Source of the DNA: CAZIQY01 sp964541605
GTDB lineage: Bacteria > Desulfobacterota > Syntrophia > Syntrophales > UBA2185
Assembly: GCA_964541605.1 (NCBI GenBank)
Contig: CAZIQY010000027.1
Location: forward strand, 1-37,052
Length of the DNA stretch: 37,052 nucleotides
Direction of reading: 5' to 3'
Shown: piece by piece, positions 17,024 through 25,511 of the stretch
How positions within the stretch are numbered: position 1 is the first letter of the stretch
How the letters are laid out: each line of letters begins with the position of its first letter
Notes under the pieces: generated by a model
Database searches by the model: none
Seen by the model: only the letters and a program-made list of their open reading frames with translations
Told to the model about the DNA's origin: nothing
Translations under genes and position numbers: made by a program

Positions 17024-17452
17024 TTACAATGTCAACGTCTGAGGACACTGGGCTTCGTGACAATGATCGCTGCCGGCATATACCTTCAGCTTCTTTAGCA
17101 TTTGTCTTCCCAGAGAGTTTTTGGGCAGCATTCCCTTTACCGCAAATTGCAATACCCTCTCCGGATGGTCAATCAGCAATTTCCCTGCACAGGTTTCTTT
17201 AAGACCTCCGGGATAACCGGAATAACGATAATAAATCTTATCTGTCAGTTTTTTCCCTGTAAGCATGATTTTTTCGGCATTAACTACAATCACGAAATCC
17301 CCGGTATCGACGTGTGGCGTGTAAACTGGTTTATGTTTACCACGCAGGCGCTTGGCAATCTCACTGGCAAGCCTTCCCAAAACCTGACCCTCGGCGTCAA
17401 CAAGATACCATTTTCTGTTAATATCTTCTTTTTTTGCATTAAATGTTTTCAT
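17024..17452 (-). CDS. rplM: 50S ribosomal protein L13
   Basis: A 142-residue L13, an early assembly protein of the large subunit. Family blocks are RKWYLVDAEGQVLGRLAS near the start, the KHKPVYTPHVDTGDFV stretch, and the LPKNSLGRQMLKKLKVYAG ending. The frame is open 37 codons further upstream, but those codons resemble nothing; the ATG at 17452 with gggtga upstream gives the normal length. The extreme C-terminus (DHCHEAQCPQTLTL) contains two cysteines not usual in the family. Confidence 0.96.
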   Translation of the reverse strand: MKTFNAKKEDINRKWYLVDAEGQVLGRLASEIAKRLRGKHKPVYTPHVDTGDFVIVVNAEKIMLTGKKLTDKIYYRYSGYPGGLKETCAGKLLIDHPERVLQFAVKGMLPKNSLGRQMLKKLKVYAGSDHCHEAQCPQTLTL

Positions 17453-17486
17453 AAAATCACCCAGTACACCTAGAATGTAAAGAGAG

Positions 17487-17515
17487 TGAGTACGCAATTT
17501 TATGATTTTTGTCAA
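17487..17515 (-). promoter_or_regulatory. Candidate promoter for rplM-rpsI
   Basis: On the minus strand a perfect -35 box TTGACA (17510-17515) is followed after 17 nt by TACTCA (17487-17492), a poor -10 match. It lies in the 104-nt gap between lptD and rplM, about 35-60 nt before the ATG. A ribosomal protein operon is expected to have a promoter here, but the weak -10 box lowers confidence. Confidence 0.4.
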
Positions 17516-17556
17516 GGAAAAACCTGATATGAATCTTCTTTTTTTCCAAGACTCTG

Positions 17557-19785
17557 TTACCATGACCCAACACTACCAAAACCATAGAGAGAAAAGGCAA
17601 CCGTATATCTTCTGTCGTTCTCCGTTTCTGAATACTTAATTTCAACGCCCCAGCACTGTTTATGGTAAACGAGGCCATAGGTGTTCTCAAGTGTTTTCTT
17701 GTCAAGTTCGTTTCTTCTCAGCAGATACGTCAGATCAAAAGACTTGGAGATCACAGCTTTAAGCGACAGGTTTATTTCTTCGATAGGAGATTGTGTGTAT
17801 TGAGAAGATGAAAATGGCGACATAGGGACAAAGGGGTTGATTTCACCAGGTGAAGAGCGGGCATACCGATACCCCACAGTGGCCGAATCCCCCCGCCAGT
17901 CACTGAGGTTCAGATCATAATTGGTCTTCTTCCACTCGCCCGAATTTACGCTGACCTTGTTTCTTGCTGAAAAGGAAAAATACTGAATAGGGGTGACATC
18001 AAGCTCCATGTCGATATCACCAAAGGGTCTTTTGTCTCCGGAAGGCGCAATATCACCCCTTGTGGCCTCTTTGATATCATAGGTTTGGGAAATCTTAAAC
18101 CGCAGGAACTCCATGTAACTCTTCTCATTTTTCTTTTCTTTTAATTTTGCTACGATCGTATTGGTAAGGGCCAATGTTACCGTATGCTGTTCAGGAACTT
18201 TCGTTACATAATCAGGGATATCATTCTGACCGGTATCAGGGATATACGTGTACGTTAATTCCGGTTTGATGCCATGCCTTAATTTATCGATTCTCCGACC
18301 GTCCACAGCATATACCTTATGAATTTCAGTCGAGAGGGTCGCACCGGCATTGTACATTAACCGGCTGCCATGTTTGCCCTGATCATTATCCACGGTGTCA
18401 TCACGATCCCAGAGCGTCCCCTTGAAAGCCACCTGAGGCGTTAGCTGGAAATAATCACCCCCTTTAAGGGGAAGGGAGAAGACAGGCTGAAAATCATAGA
18501 GATGACCCTTTTGCCCTTCTGATCTGTAATAGTAGTCGTAGACAGCGCCAAATTCGAGATGTACGGGGGTACCGAAAAGAGACCGCCTTGAACCTGCAAG
18601 TGTAATTTCAGGATATTTCTGAAGGGTTAAATGATTCGATGGACTTGCAAAGTCATCGGTGCTCCGAAGCAGAGCCGTCAGGTTATACATTGACCAGCTC
18701 TTGACTATACGGGCTGTCGAATCAAGGGAGCCGAGGGACTCATTACCCACAAATGAAACTTTCTTAAATCGCTCCTTTTCATTCGAAGAATAACTATCAA
18801 GATAGTAGTTGCTTGAAGTAAAATCTCTGAAGTACCAGCTGTCAGAAACCCTTGCGATATCGGTTCTCAGATATAATGAAGGGCTGAACGCGGTTTCATG
18901 ATTGAGATAGAATGACCATCTCTTCTGGTCCGATTGCCAGTTTCTGCTTATTCCTCCTGTTGTTTCCGTTATGCGACCCGTATCGTTCAAGAAGTCAGCA
19001 TAGAATGTCCCGAATGAATCTTTGTCGAAGAAATATCTGAATTCCACCCCCTCCTTGAACCCCCTTTTCTCCATATAACGCTGATAAAATGTCGCGTCGC
19101 TGCTCTCTGAAATGGCCCAATAAAATGGAATTTCAATATCCAGACCGAATTTATTCTGCGAATAGGAAAATTGAGGAAAAAGAAAGCCGGATTGCCGGTT
19201 CGTCTTTACGGGAAATATCAGAAAAGGGGTGTAAAAAACGGGGATGTCTTTTATGAAGAACTTCCCATCTTTCAAAGTACCATAACCATCAATGGTGACG
19301 TTTATTTCCCTGCCCGTCAGACGCCAGTCCGGCGAATCTCCATCACAGGTTGTGGCTGTGGCATCCATAACATGATACGTCGCCACCCCCTTTTTCATAA
19401 TTTTCGATCCTTTTATATAGAAATGATTCTTTTCAAGAAACATGTTGCCTTCATAAGCGACACCCGTCTTCGTTTCAATATTGAACCTTACCTTTTCCCC
19501 TTCGAGCAGATCATCTTCACTCAGGATCATGACATTCCCTTCCGCAGAAGCATCGTTCGTTTTCCGGTTCAGGGTCACGGAATCTGCCATCAGAAAGCCC
19601 TTGGAAAAGCTGATAACAGCGTCTCCTTTCGCGTGAAACATGTCTTCCTGTCTGTCATAGGCAATGCTGTCGGCGTCGATGGTCACCGGTCCTTTAGAAA
19701 GGTTGGCTTCTGCGGCCATCAGGTTTTGAGCCGTCATGAAAAGAAGGAAAAAAATACTAAAAGGGATAAATAATTTTGATAACAT
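17557..19785 (-). CDS. lptD: LPS-assembly protein LptD (OstA)
   Basis: A 742-residue outer-membrane protein that inserts LPS into the outer leaflet with LptE. A signal peptide (about 1-24, hydrophobic, cleavage near MAA) is followed by the OstA/LptA-like beta-jellyroll (about 30-150) with its VTIDADSIAYDRQEDMFHAKGDA-type repeats, then a large aromatic-rich beta-barrel region to the end. Only two cysteines are present, C147 and C711. They match the positions used for the inter-domain disulfide in E. coli LptD, so a single disulfide is expected. The ATG is only 3 nt after the folC stop, with no clear ribosome binding site, so translation is probably coupled to folC. Confidence 0.92.
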   Translation of the reverse strand: MLSKLFIPFSIFFLLFMTAQNLMAAEANLSKGPVTIDADSIAYDRQEDMFHAKGDAVISFSKGFLMADSVTLNRKTNDASAEGNVMILSEDDLLEGEKVRFNIETKTGVAYEGNMFLEKNHFYIKGSKIMKKGVATYHVMDATATTCDGDSPDWRLTGREINVTIDGYGTLKDGKFFIKDIPVFYTPFLIFPVKTNRQSGFLFPQFSYSQNKFGLDIEIPFYWAISESSDATFYQRYMEKRGFKEGVEFRYFFDKDSFGTFYADFLNDTGRITETTGGISRNWQSDQKRWSFYLNHETAFSPSLYLRTDIARVSDSWYFRDFTSSNYYLDSYSSNEKERFKKVSFVGNESLGSLDSTARIVKSWSMYNLTALLRSTDDFASPSNHLTLQKYPEITLAGSRRSLFGTPVHLEFGAVYDYYYRSEGQKGHLYDFQPVFSLPLKGGDYFQLTPQVAFKGTLWDRDDTVDNDQGKHGSRLMYNAGATLSTEIHKVYAVDGRRIDKLRHGIKPELTYTYIPDTGQNDIPDYVTKVPEQHTVTLALTNTIVAKLKEKKNEKSYMEFLRFKISQTYDIKEATRGDIAPSGDKRPFGDIDMELDVTPIQYFSFSARNKVSVNSGEWKKTNYDLNLSDWRGDSATVGYRYARSSPGEINPFVPMSPFSSSQYTQSPIEEINLSLKAVISKSFDLTYLLRRNELDKKTLENTYGLVYHKQCWGVEIKYSETENDRRYTVAFSLYGFGSVGSW

Positions 19786-19788
19786 GAA

Positions 19789-21054
19789 TCAAAGTGCCGC
19801 TGTAAGGATAAATGCCTGTTTAATTTCTCCTACAAGATACAAAGAACCGGTTATACAAATGATATCATTCACACCTGCGAGGGAAATAGCCCTTTTCAGA
19901 GCATCGAGAGAATTTTCAATAATCTCTATTCCCTGCCGGGTGTATCTCAACGCAACAGGCTCGATTTTACCGGGAGGCATTGCCCTGTCCGTTCGCGGTC
20001 TTGTAATGATCAGATGATCCGCCAAGGGAACAATCCTTCTCAACATGGTTCCATAATCCTTGTCATTGAGGACACCAAAAATCAGGATGAGACGCCTATA
20101 TTCAAATTCCGATTTCAGCGCCCGCCAAAGAGCTAAAATTCCTGCAGGATTATGGGCGCCGTCCACAATAATCGTGGGGTCACGCTGAAGAATCTCCAAA
20201 CGCCCCTCCCACTGCGTATTCCGGAGACCTCTGGCAATAGTCCCGCCGTCAATATCAAAACCTTTCCCCTTCATGGATTCTATGGCACCGATAGCAAGGG
20301 CAGCATTCTCAATCTGATGTCTTCCCATAAGAGGACAGACGAGATCCCTGTATCCCTCTCCCAAGCCTCTGTAAGAAAAGGTTCCATTGCGCTTTATCTC
20401 GACTTTCATGTCCCGTCCAAGTCTGAGAAGCGTGGCACCACTCTGAAGACAAATATCTTCCAGAGCATTGATAACCCGTCTCTGTTTTGCTGCGGTGATG
20501 CACACGCCTCTTTTTTTAACGATACCGCCCTTTTCACGGGCAATCGCTTCCAGAGAATTCCCCAGATATTCCCTGTGGTCAAGAGAAATATTCGACACGA
20601 CAGAAACATACGGTTTCACCACGTTCGTCGCATCGAGTCTCCCCCCCATTCCGACTTCTAAAACGGCCACATGGATACGAACCCTGCTGAAATGGAGAAA
20701 AGCCACAGCGGTGAGACATTCGAAGTAGGTTATATCCTCACGAACCTCTTTTCGTACATCCTCCACACATGATGCAAAATCCTGCCCGCCGATCATCCGG
20801 CCATTCACTCTGATCCGTTCCCGAATATCCGTCAGGTGAGGAGAAGTATAAAGGCCAACCCTGAAACCTCCTTTTTCCAGGATCGATGCCACCATGGCCG
20901 CAATGGACCCTTTTCCGTTGGTTCCACCGATTAAGACGGTTCCATACGTTTCATGGGGATTATTCAGGCGATCAAGAAGTCGGGATACCGGGCCAAGTCC
21001 AAGACGGATATTGAGACTGTTCAGGCCATAAAGATATTCGAGGGGATCCTGCAT
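19789..21054 (-). CDS. folC: Folylpolyglutamate/dihydrofolate synthase FolC
   Basis: A 421-residue Mur-ligase-fold enzyme that adds glutamate to dihydropteroate and/or folates in the cytoplasm. The P-loop is GTNGKGS (44-50); the omega-loop/second ATP region with YFECLTAVAF and the Mur-type HQIENAALAIGA block follow. The C-terminal domain starts near DGAHNPAG. Length is normal for the family. It lies between a phosphodiesterase-like gene (42 nt upstream) and lptD (3 nt downstream). accD, which often accompanies folC, is not present. Confidence 0.93.
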   Translation of the reverse strand: MQDPLEYLYGLNSLNIRLGLGPVSRLLDRLNNPHETYGTVLIGGTNGKGSIAAMVASILEKGGFRVGLYTSPHLTDIRERIRVNGRMIGGQDFASCVEDVRKEVREDITYFECLTAVAFLHFSRVRIHVAVLEVGMGGRLDATNVVKPYVSVVSNISLDHREYLGNSLEAIAREKGGIVKKRGVCITAAKQRRVINALEDICLQSGATLLRLGRDMKVEIKRNGTFSYRGLGEGYRDLVCPLMGRHQIENAALAIGAIESMKGKGFDIDGGTIARGLRNTQWEGRLEILQRDPTIIVDGAHNPAGILALWRALKSEFEYRRLILIFGVLNDKDYGTMLRRIVPLADHLIITRPRTDRAMPPGKIEPVALRYTRQGIEIIENSLDALKRAISLAGVNDIICITGSLYLVGEIKQAFILTAAL

Positions 21055-21096
21055 TTAATTCATGCGTTGTCGATCACAGGTCTTTTTTAGTGAAGA

Positions 21097-21864
21097 TTAG
21101 AAACGGATGATCTGACCGTCCTTGAGCATATGGATATTTCTGTCTTCAATCAGGGCAATCTCTCTCTGAATGGATTGTTCATAGCGGAGCTTCATATGAT
21201 AAAGATAAATATCAGGATTGCGGGTGTTCATTTTTTTCAATTCCTGCTCCAGTGTTGAAGGCGTCAGGTGCCCTGTCACATCCGCGACTTCCATCATGCC
21301 GTCGGGAAGAGACGTTTCAATAAATATCGCTTTTAAATTTTTTATACTGTTGGCAATTTCCCAGATTTTTTCCGTTGGGCCCGTATCACCAACGAAGATA
21401 ACGGATCCCTCCTCCGCTTCGATAATGTATCCAACCGTTTCAACGACATGATCAACAAGGATGGGGGTTATATCAAAATCGTCCAATCTCAGCTTTTCAC
21501 CGGGACTGATGACTACAAATTTTAAAACCGGATTTTCGGGACTCGGAAGTGTTGAAAAGTCCGGCCATATAGTTCCGTTAAAAAGATGGGTCCTCAGAGC
21601 ATTGATGATATAGGGGGTTCCGTAAATCATGAGGGGACGACCCTTCTGAAGATAACAGATATTGTCTGAAAGAAATATGATATCCTTGACATGGTCAAGA
21701 TGTGCGTGAGTTACAAAGATGTAATCGATATTACACTGTTCTTCCACCGTAAGTAACGTTGTGATCGTACCCGCATCGACCAGTATATTACCGTTTAATA
21801 AAAAACTGGTCGTGTTACACCCGGGCATCTGTGATCCATGACAACCGAGCACCCTGATATTCAC
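21097..21864 (-). CDS. Metallo-beta-lactamase-fold protein, class II cyclic-nucleotide phosphodiesterase-like
   Basis: A 255-residue metallo-hydrolase. The metal motif THAHLDH lies at about residue 52 and later ligands include VDH, GDTGP and the GHLTP segment. The overall pattern VRVLGCHGSQMPGCNTTSFLL with HAHLDHVKD is that of class II cAMP phosphodiesterases. The frame is open to a GTG at 21906, but I choose the GTG at 21864. It is preceded by gggagga with 9-nt spacing, whereas the upstream GTG has no ribosome binding site and falls 5 nt after the T-run of a terminator. It lies upstream of folC and lptD on the same strand, probably as one unit. Other small-molecule esterases or RNases share this fold, so cAMP as substrate is only a suggestion. 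Confidence 0.75.
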   Translation of the reverse strand: MNIRVLGCHGSQMPGCNTTSFLLNGNILVDAGTITTLLTVEEQCNIDYIFVTHAHLDHVKDIIFLSDNICYLQKGRPLMIYGTPYIINALRTHLFNGTIWPDFSTLPSPENPVLKFVVISPGEKLRLDDFDITPILVDHVVETVGYIIEAEEGSVIFVGDTGPTEKIWEIANSIKNLKAIFIETSLPDGMMEVADVTGHLTPSTLEQELKKMNTRNPDIYLYHMKLRYEQSIQREIALIEDRNIHMLKDGQIIRF

Positions 21865-21910
21865 CCTGCCCTGTCCTCCCAAGCTGGTATTTGCAACTGT
21901 CGACACCGCT

Positions 21911-21953
21911 AAAAAAAGCCATGGAGCATCATTACAAGAACCTAATCCATGGC
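21911..21953 (-). terminator. Terminator after the EF-Tu-like gene
   Basis: On the minus strand gccatgga and tccatggc form an 8-bp stem around a 20-nt loop and are followed by seven T residues. It begins 25 nt after the stop codon of the EF-Tu domain-like gene. The long loop makes it weaker than the other two terminators in the window. Confidence 0.7.
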
Positions 21954-21977
21954 CTCTCCGGTGTGACTGAAAAGAAA

Positions 21978-22238
21978 TTATTCCGGTATAACCTTAAAAA
22001 CCTCATCACCGGGACGAACACGATCAGGCACCTTAACACCGATATAGTCACCGGGAACTGCTTTTTCAACTTTTTGATTATTGATTTCCATGGATTCAAT
22101 GGTGTCTGTCAGTTCCGTAGTATGCCCTGTAACTTTGATCATATCTCCCACGTTTAACTCACCATCTGTAATCTTGATTGCAGCGACACACGGCTTAGCA
22201 AAAAATTTTACCACTTCACCCACTTTTTTTTCCGCCAT
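21978..22238 (-). CDS. Small EF-Tu domain II-like beta-barrel protein
   Basis: An 86-residue protein that corresponds to domain II of translational GTPases. It has the order KKVGEVVKFFAKPCVAAIKI, GELNVGDMIKVTG, then VEKAVPGDYIGVKV and RPGDEVFKV, the barrel that in EF-Tu contacts aminoacyl-tRNA and the ribosome. There is no G domain. The frame is open 57 codons upstream, but the ATG at 22238 has a strong aaggagg site and gives the conserved start. It lies after the rplQ terminator and has its own terminator, so it is a single-gene unit. A TATACT box at 22302-22307 (minus strand) could be its -10, without a clear -35. Function is unknown; a ribosome- or RNA-associated role is a guess from the fold. 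Confidence 0.75.
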   Translation of the reverse strand: MAEKKVGEVVKFFAKPCVAAIKITDGELNVGDMIKVTGHTTELTDTIESMEINNQKVEKAVPGDYIGVKVPDRVRPGDEVFKVIPE

Positions 22239-22341
22239 GACGAACCCTCCTTCCCTCACAGCTGAATTGAGAAAGAACCAATATCTCCATCCCGCGTATG
22301 AAGTATATCTTTTTTTATAAAAAAACAAGAAAAAACAGGAT

Positions 22342-22372
22342 AAAAAAAAGCAGGGATCATAAATATCCCTGC
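22342..22372 (-). terminator. Rho-independent terminator of the ribosomal super-operon
   Basis: On the minus strand gcagggat and atccctgc form a perfect 8-bp stem with a 7-nt loop, followed by eight T residues. It lies 42 nt after the rplQ stop codon and marks the end of the S10-spc-alpha transcription unit. Confidence 0.92.
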
Positions 22373-22414
22373 TCCTTGCGTTTTCAGAAGCACTGCCTGT
22401 TGAAGTCATTCTCT

Positions 22415-22813
22415 CTATTTACGTGGCTTAAGCTTTGCTTTAGGCTGTTCCTGAGTTGCCTCCCGGATGAATTCGATAACAGACATGGGAGCATTGTCAC
22501 CGATGCGATGACCCATTTTAACGATTCTCGTGTAGCCTCCATTCCAGTCACGATAACGAAGCGACAGCTCATCAAAAAGTTTGGCGACAACATCTTTTTC
22601 TCTGATAAAGGCTACCGCCTGTCTCCGCGCATGGAGGTCGCTTCTTTTCCCCAAGGTAACCATCTTCTCTGCAACCTTCTTCAACTCTTTTGCCTTGACA
22701 TCTGTCGTTTTGATCTTCTCATATTTTAAAAAGGAAGTAACCATATTCCTCAGCATGGCTATTCTGTGGCTTGACGTTCTCCCAAGTTTTTTCCCGGATT
22801 TGCCGTGACGCAT
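22415..22813 (-). CDS. rplQ: 50S ribosomal protein L17
   Basis: A 132-residue L17 with the canonical start MRHGKSGKKLGRTSSHR and the block MVTSFLKYEKIKTTDVKAKE. It is the last gene of the alpha operon, 35 nt after rpoA, as in most bacteria. The tail QPKAKLKPRK is an ordinary basic extension. Confidence 0.96.
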   Translation of the reverse strand: MRHGKSGKKLGRTSSHRIAMLRNMVTSFLKYEKIKTTDVKAKELKKVAEKMVTLGKRSDLHARRQAVAFIREKDVVAKLFDELSLRYRDWNGGYTRIVKMGHRIGDNAPMSVIEFIREATQEQPKAKLKPRK

Positions 22814-22848
22814 CTATTGTATTCCTTTCCAGTTAATCTGTTGTCCCC

Positions 22849-23868
22849 TTATTCCGACGGAACTTCAGGTTCCTCATCCTTCTTTTCTTCCTTATTCAAC
22901 GGCGGGATATCAAGCTTCATGCCGAAAGAGAGACCCATTTCAGAGAGGATCTCCTTTATCTCATTTAGAGATTTTCTGCCGAAATTCTTCGTCTTCAGCA
23001 TCTCTGTCTCTGTTTTCTGTACAAGCTCTCCGATGAGATTAATCCCCGCATTTTTAAGACAATTGGCCGATCGGACGGAAAGTTCGAGATCATCCACATG
23101 TCGGCGGAGGTTCTCGTTAACGCTCTCCTTCTCCTCCACCTCGACATGTTGTTCCTCCTCATCAACCTCATCAAAGTTGATAAATATATCCAATTGTCCT
23201 TTTAAAATCTTTGCTGCAAAAGCGAGAGCATCTTCTGGGAAAACACTCCCATCCGTCCATACTTCCATTACAAGCCTGTCATAATCGGCAATCTGGCCAA
23301 CCCTTGCATGGGTGACGGTATAATTGACCTTTTTGATGGACGAAAAAACCGCATCCATATTAATCGTCCCCTCAGGCTGATCCAAAGCACGTTCGCTTTT
23401 TGCAGGTACATACCCCTTCCCTGTTTTGACAACCATTTCTATTTTCAAACGATGGTTGCTCGAAAGAGTCGCGATGTAATGATCCGCATTGAGGATCTCA
23501 ACCGTTCCATCCGTAACAATATCTGACGCCGTAATGGTTCCCTCTTTTGATGCATCAATATTAATTGTCCTCGGACCTCCCTGATGGAGCTTCAGACGAA
23601 CCCCCTTCAGGTTGAGGATAATATCGGTCACATCCTCTTTAACGCCCGGAACTGTCGAATATTCATGAAGAACCCCATCTATTCTTACGGAAACGATGGC
23701 CGCTCCCTGTATGGACGACAGCAATACCCTTCTGAGGGCGTTTCCAAGGGTAATACCGAATCCTCTCTCTAAAGGTTGACATGTGAATTCACCATAAAAT
23801 CTTGTATGGGTGCTTTCATCAACTTCGATTCGCTTCGGTCGTATTAAACTGCGCCAGCTCCTTTGCAT
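22849..23868 (-). CDS. rpoA: RNA polymerase alpha subunit
   Basis: A 339-residue alpha subunit. The N-terminal dimerisation domain (about 1-235) contains ERGFGITLGNALRRVLLSS, which starts assembly of the enzyme. An acidic linker (about 236-255) follows, and the C-terminal domain (about 256-325) holds the helix-hairpin-helix stretch NFGRKSLNEIKEIL that binds UP elements and activators. The frame is open to 23934, overlapping rpsD. The ATG at 23868 gives the family N-terminus MQRSWRSLIRPKR and leaves a 46-nt gap. The acidic tail KEEKKDEEPEVPSE is typical of deltaproteobacterial-type alphas. Confidence 0.97.
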   Translation of the reverse strand: MQRSWRSLIRPKRIEVDESTHTRFYGEFTCQPLERGFGITLGNALRRVLLSSIQGAAIVSVRIDGVLHEYSTVPGVKEDVTDIILNLKGVRLKLHQGGPRTINIDASKEGTITASDIVTDGTVEILNADHYIATLSSNHRLKIEMVVKTGKGYVPAKSERALDQPEGTINMDAVFSSIKKVNYTVTHARVGQIADYDRLVMEVWTDGSVFPEDALAFAAKILKGQLDIFINFDEVDEEEQHVEVEEKESVNENLRRHVDDLELSVRSANCLKNAGINLIGELVQKTETEMLKTKNFGRKSLNEIKEILSEMGLSFGMKLDIPPLNKEEKKDEEPEVPSE

Positions 23869-23914
23869 ATTTCCAATTCCCCACCCTTCGGGCATACTGT
23901 AAATAGTTATCGTG

Positions 23915-24541
23915 TTACTTTGAATAAAGCTCAACGACCAACTGCTCCTGGATCGGCATGGTTAACTCTTCTCGAGAGGGCAGTGTCTTGACAACTCCTC
24001 TGAAATGATCCTTGTCCAATTCCAGCCACTGCGGCACACCGCGTCTGGCTACTGTTTCCATAGCATCCAGTATCCGTTCAACTTTCCTGCTCTTTTCCCG
24101 CACCGTGATTTCACTGCCGATGTTTACCATGTAGGAAGGAATATTCACCGCCTTCCCATTTACCGAGAAATGATTATGTCGCACCAGTTGTCTTGCCTCA
24201 GTCCTTGAACTGGCAAAACCCATGCGGAATACCATATTGTCAAGACGCCTCTCCAGAAACAGCAACAGATTTGTCCCCGTGATCCCTTTTTGTCTGTCCG
24301 CCTTTTCAAAATAACCCCTGAATTGTCTCTCCAAAAGGCCATACATCCTCTTGAGTTTCTGTTTTTCCCGCAATTGAACCCCGTAATCGGAGTGTTTTCT
24401 TCGAAGCTGACCATGGTCTCCCGGAGCATATCCCCGCCTTTCAAAGGCGCACTTTTCACTGTAACACCTGTCACCTTTCAAAAACAGCTTTAAGCCTTCT
24501 CGCCGACACAACCTGCAAAGAGAATCTTTATACCTTGCCAA
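23915..24541 (-). CDS. rpsD: 30S ribosomal protein S4 (zinc-binding type)
   Basis: A 208-residue S4, a primary 16S rRNA binder that nucleates 30S assembly. It carries the zinc set C9, C12, C26, C31, found in Thermus-like S4 and lost in E. coli. The S4 RNA-binding domain (LDNMVFRMGFASSRTEARQLV) follows at about 95-160. The start is a TTG with a perfect aaggagg 5 nt upstream. It is separated from rpsK by 120 nt containing a 23-nt palindrome, possibly linked to its regulation, since S4 is the autoregulator of alpha operons in other bacteria. Confidence 0.96.
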   Translation of the reverse strand: MARYKDSLCRLCRREGLKLFLKGDRCYSEKCAFERRGYAPGDHGQLRRKHSDYGVQLREKQKLKRMYGLLERQFRGYFEKADRQKGITGTNLLLFLERRLDNMVFRMGFASSRTEARQLVRHNHFSVNGKAVNIPSYMVNIGSEITVREKSRKVERILDAMETVARRGVPQWLELDKDHFRGVVKTLPSREELTMPIQEQLVVELYSK

Positions 24542-24579
24542 AAATGCCTCCTTAAGATAAAAACCAAGAAATTAAATAC

Positions 24580-24602
24580 CTTAAATATCCAGGATATTTA
24601 AG
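24580..24602. repeat. 23-nt perfect palindrome upstream of rpsD
   Basis: cttaaatatcc and ggatatttaag are exact reverse complements around a single central A. It lies 39-61 nt before the rpsD start in an unusually long spacer. As RNA it would fold to a 10-bp AU-rich stem; as DNA it could be an operator. No T-run follows on the minus strand, so it is not a terminator. Confidence 0.65.
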
Positions 24603-24661
24603 ATTCAACCTTCATAAAATCCAGAATTACATTCTTCAAAGCACTTGAAAAAGGTGTTCCG

Positions 24662-25054
24662 CTACACCCTTCGTCTCTTCGGCGGTCGACAGCCATTATG
24701 AGGGATCGGCGTCACATCTCTGATAAGACTGATATTCAGGCCTGCAACCTGAAGTGATCTCAACGCCGACTCCCGACCTGAACCGGGACCCTTCACATAT
24801 ACCTGGACACGCCTCATGCCGTGTTCTTTTGCCTTCTTAACAGCATCTTCAGCCGCCACCTGGGCAGCAAAAGGCGTACTCTTTCTTGAACCCTTAAAAC
24901 CCTGCATCCCGGCCGAAGCCCAGGCAACGACATTGCCGCTGAGATCCGTAATGGTAATAATGGTATTATTAAACGTTGACTGAATGTGCGCAATACCTTC
25001 CGGTATATTCTTTTTTTCCTTCTTCTTTCCTGTTTTTCTGACCTGCTTTGCCAT
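24662..25054 (-). CDS. rpsK: 30S ribosomal protein S11
   Basis: A 130-residue S11 of the 30S platform. Blocks include IAHIQSTFNNTIITITDLSGN and the C-terminal DVTPIPHNGCRPPKRRRV, the usual ending. The start has a short basic extension (KQVRKTGKKKEKK). It follows rpsM by 29 nt as in the alpha operon. Confidence 0.96.
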   Translation of the reverse strand: MAKQVRKTGKKKEKKNIPEGIAHIQSTFNNTIITITDLSGNVVAWASAGMQGFKGSRKSTPFAAQVAAEDAVKKAKEHGMRRVQVYVKGPGSGRESALRSLQVAGLNISLIRDVTPIPHNGCRPPKRRRV

Positions 25055-25083
25055 TCTTCCTCCGGTATATCAGTATGACGGAA

Positions 25084-25452
25084 TTATTTTCTCTTGCCGG
25101 CAATTGACCGTCTTGGTCCCTTTCTTGTTCGAGCGTTGGTGCTTGTTCTCTGTCCCCTCACGGGGAGGCCCTTCCTGTGTCTTAATCCACGATAGGTTCC
25201 GATATCCATCAACCGCTTAAGGGACATGGAAACCTCCCTTCTCAAATCTCCTTCAACCTTATGTTCCTTATCGATAACATTTCTGATTGCGGTTATCTCG
25301 GAATCGGCAAGATCATCTGTTTTCTTATTAAAACTGATATTAGCTTTCTCAAGAATATTCTGAGCCTTGCTCCTTCCTATTCCAAATATATAGGTTAAAG
25401 CGATTTCCATTCTCTTATTCTTGGGTAAATCCACACCTGCTATTCTTGCCAC
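25084..25452 (-). CDS. rpsM: 30S ribosomal protein S13
   Basis: A 122-residue S13 of the 30S head, which contacts tRNA and the 50S subunit. MARIAGVDLPKNKR at the start and YRGLRHRKGLPVRGQRT near the end are diagnostic. Translation starts at GTG with gggagg 7 nt upstream. It opens the alpha-operon part of the cluster, 59 nt after rpmJ. Confidence 0.96.
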   Translation of the reverse strand: MARIAGVDLPKNKRMEIALTYIFGIGRSKAQNILEKANISFNKKTDDLADSEITAIRNVIDKEHKVEGDLRREVSMSLKRLMDIGTYRGLRHRKGLPVRGQRTSTNARTRKGPRRSIAGKRK

Positions 25453-25511
25453 CTGACAACCTCCCGATAAATCATCATACTCATTGAAATGTTTTAAAAA
25501 TTTGTTCCATA

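Noticed and set aside
17524..17548. ggaaaaa/tttttcc inverted repeat after lptD as a terminator
   Set aside because: The stem is A/T-only apart from two G-C pairs, the loop is long, and no T-run follows on the minus strand.
19171..19773. 200-codon open frame opposite lptD
   Set aside because: Antisense to a clear LptD N-terminal region, no domain or start signal.
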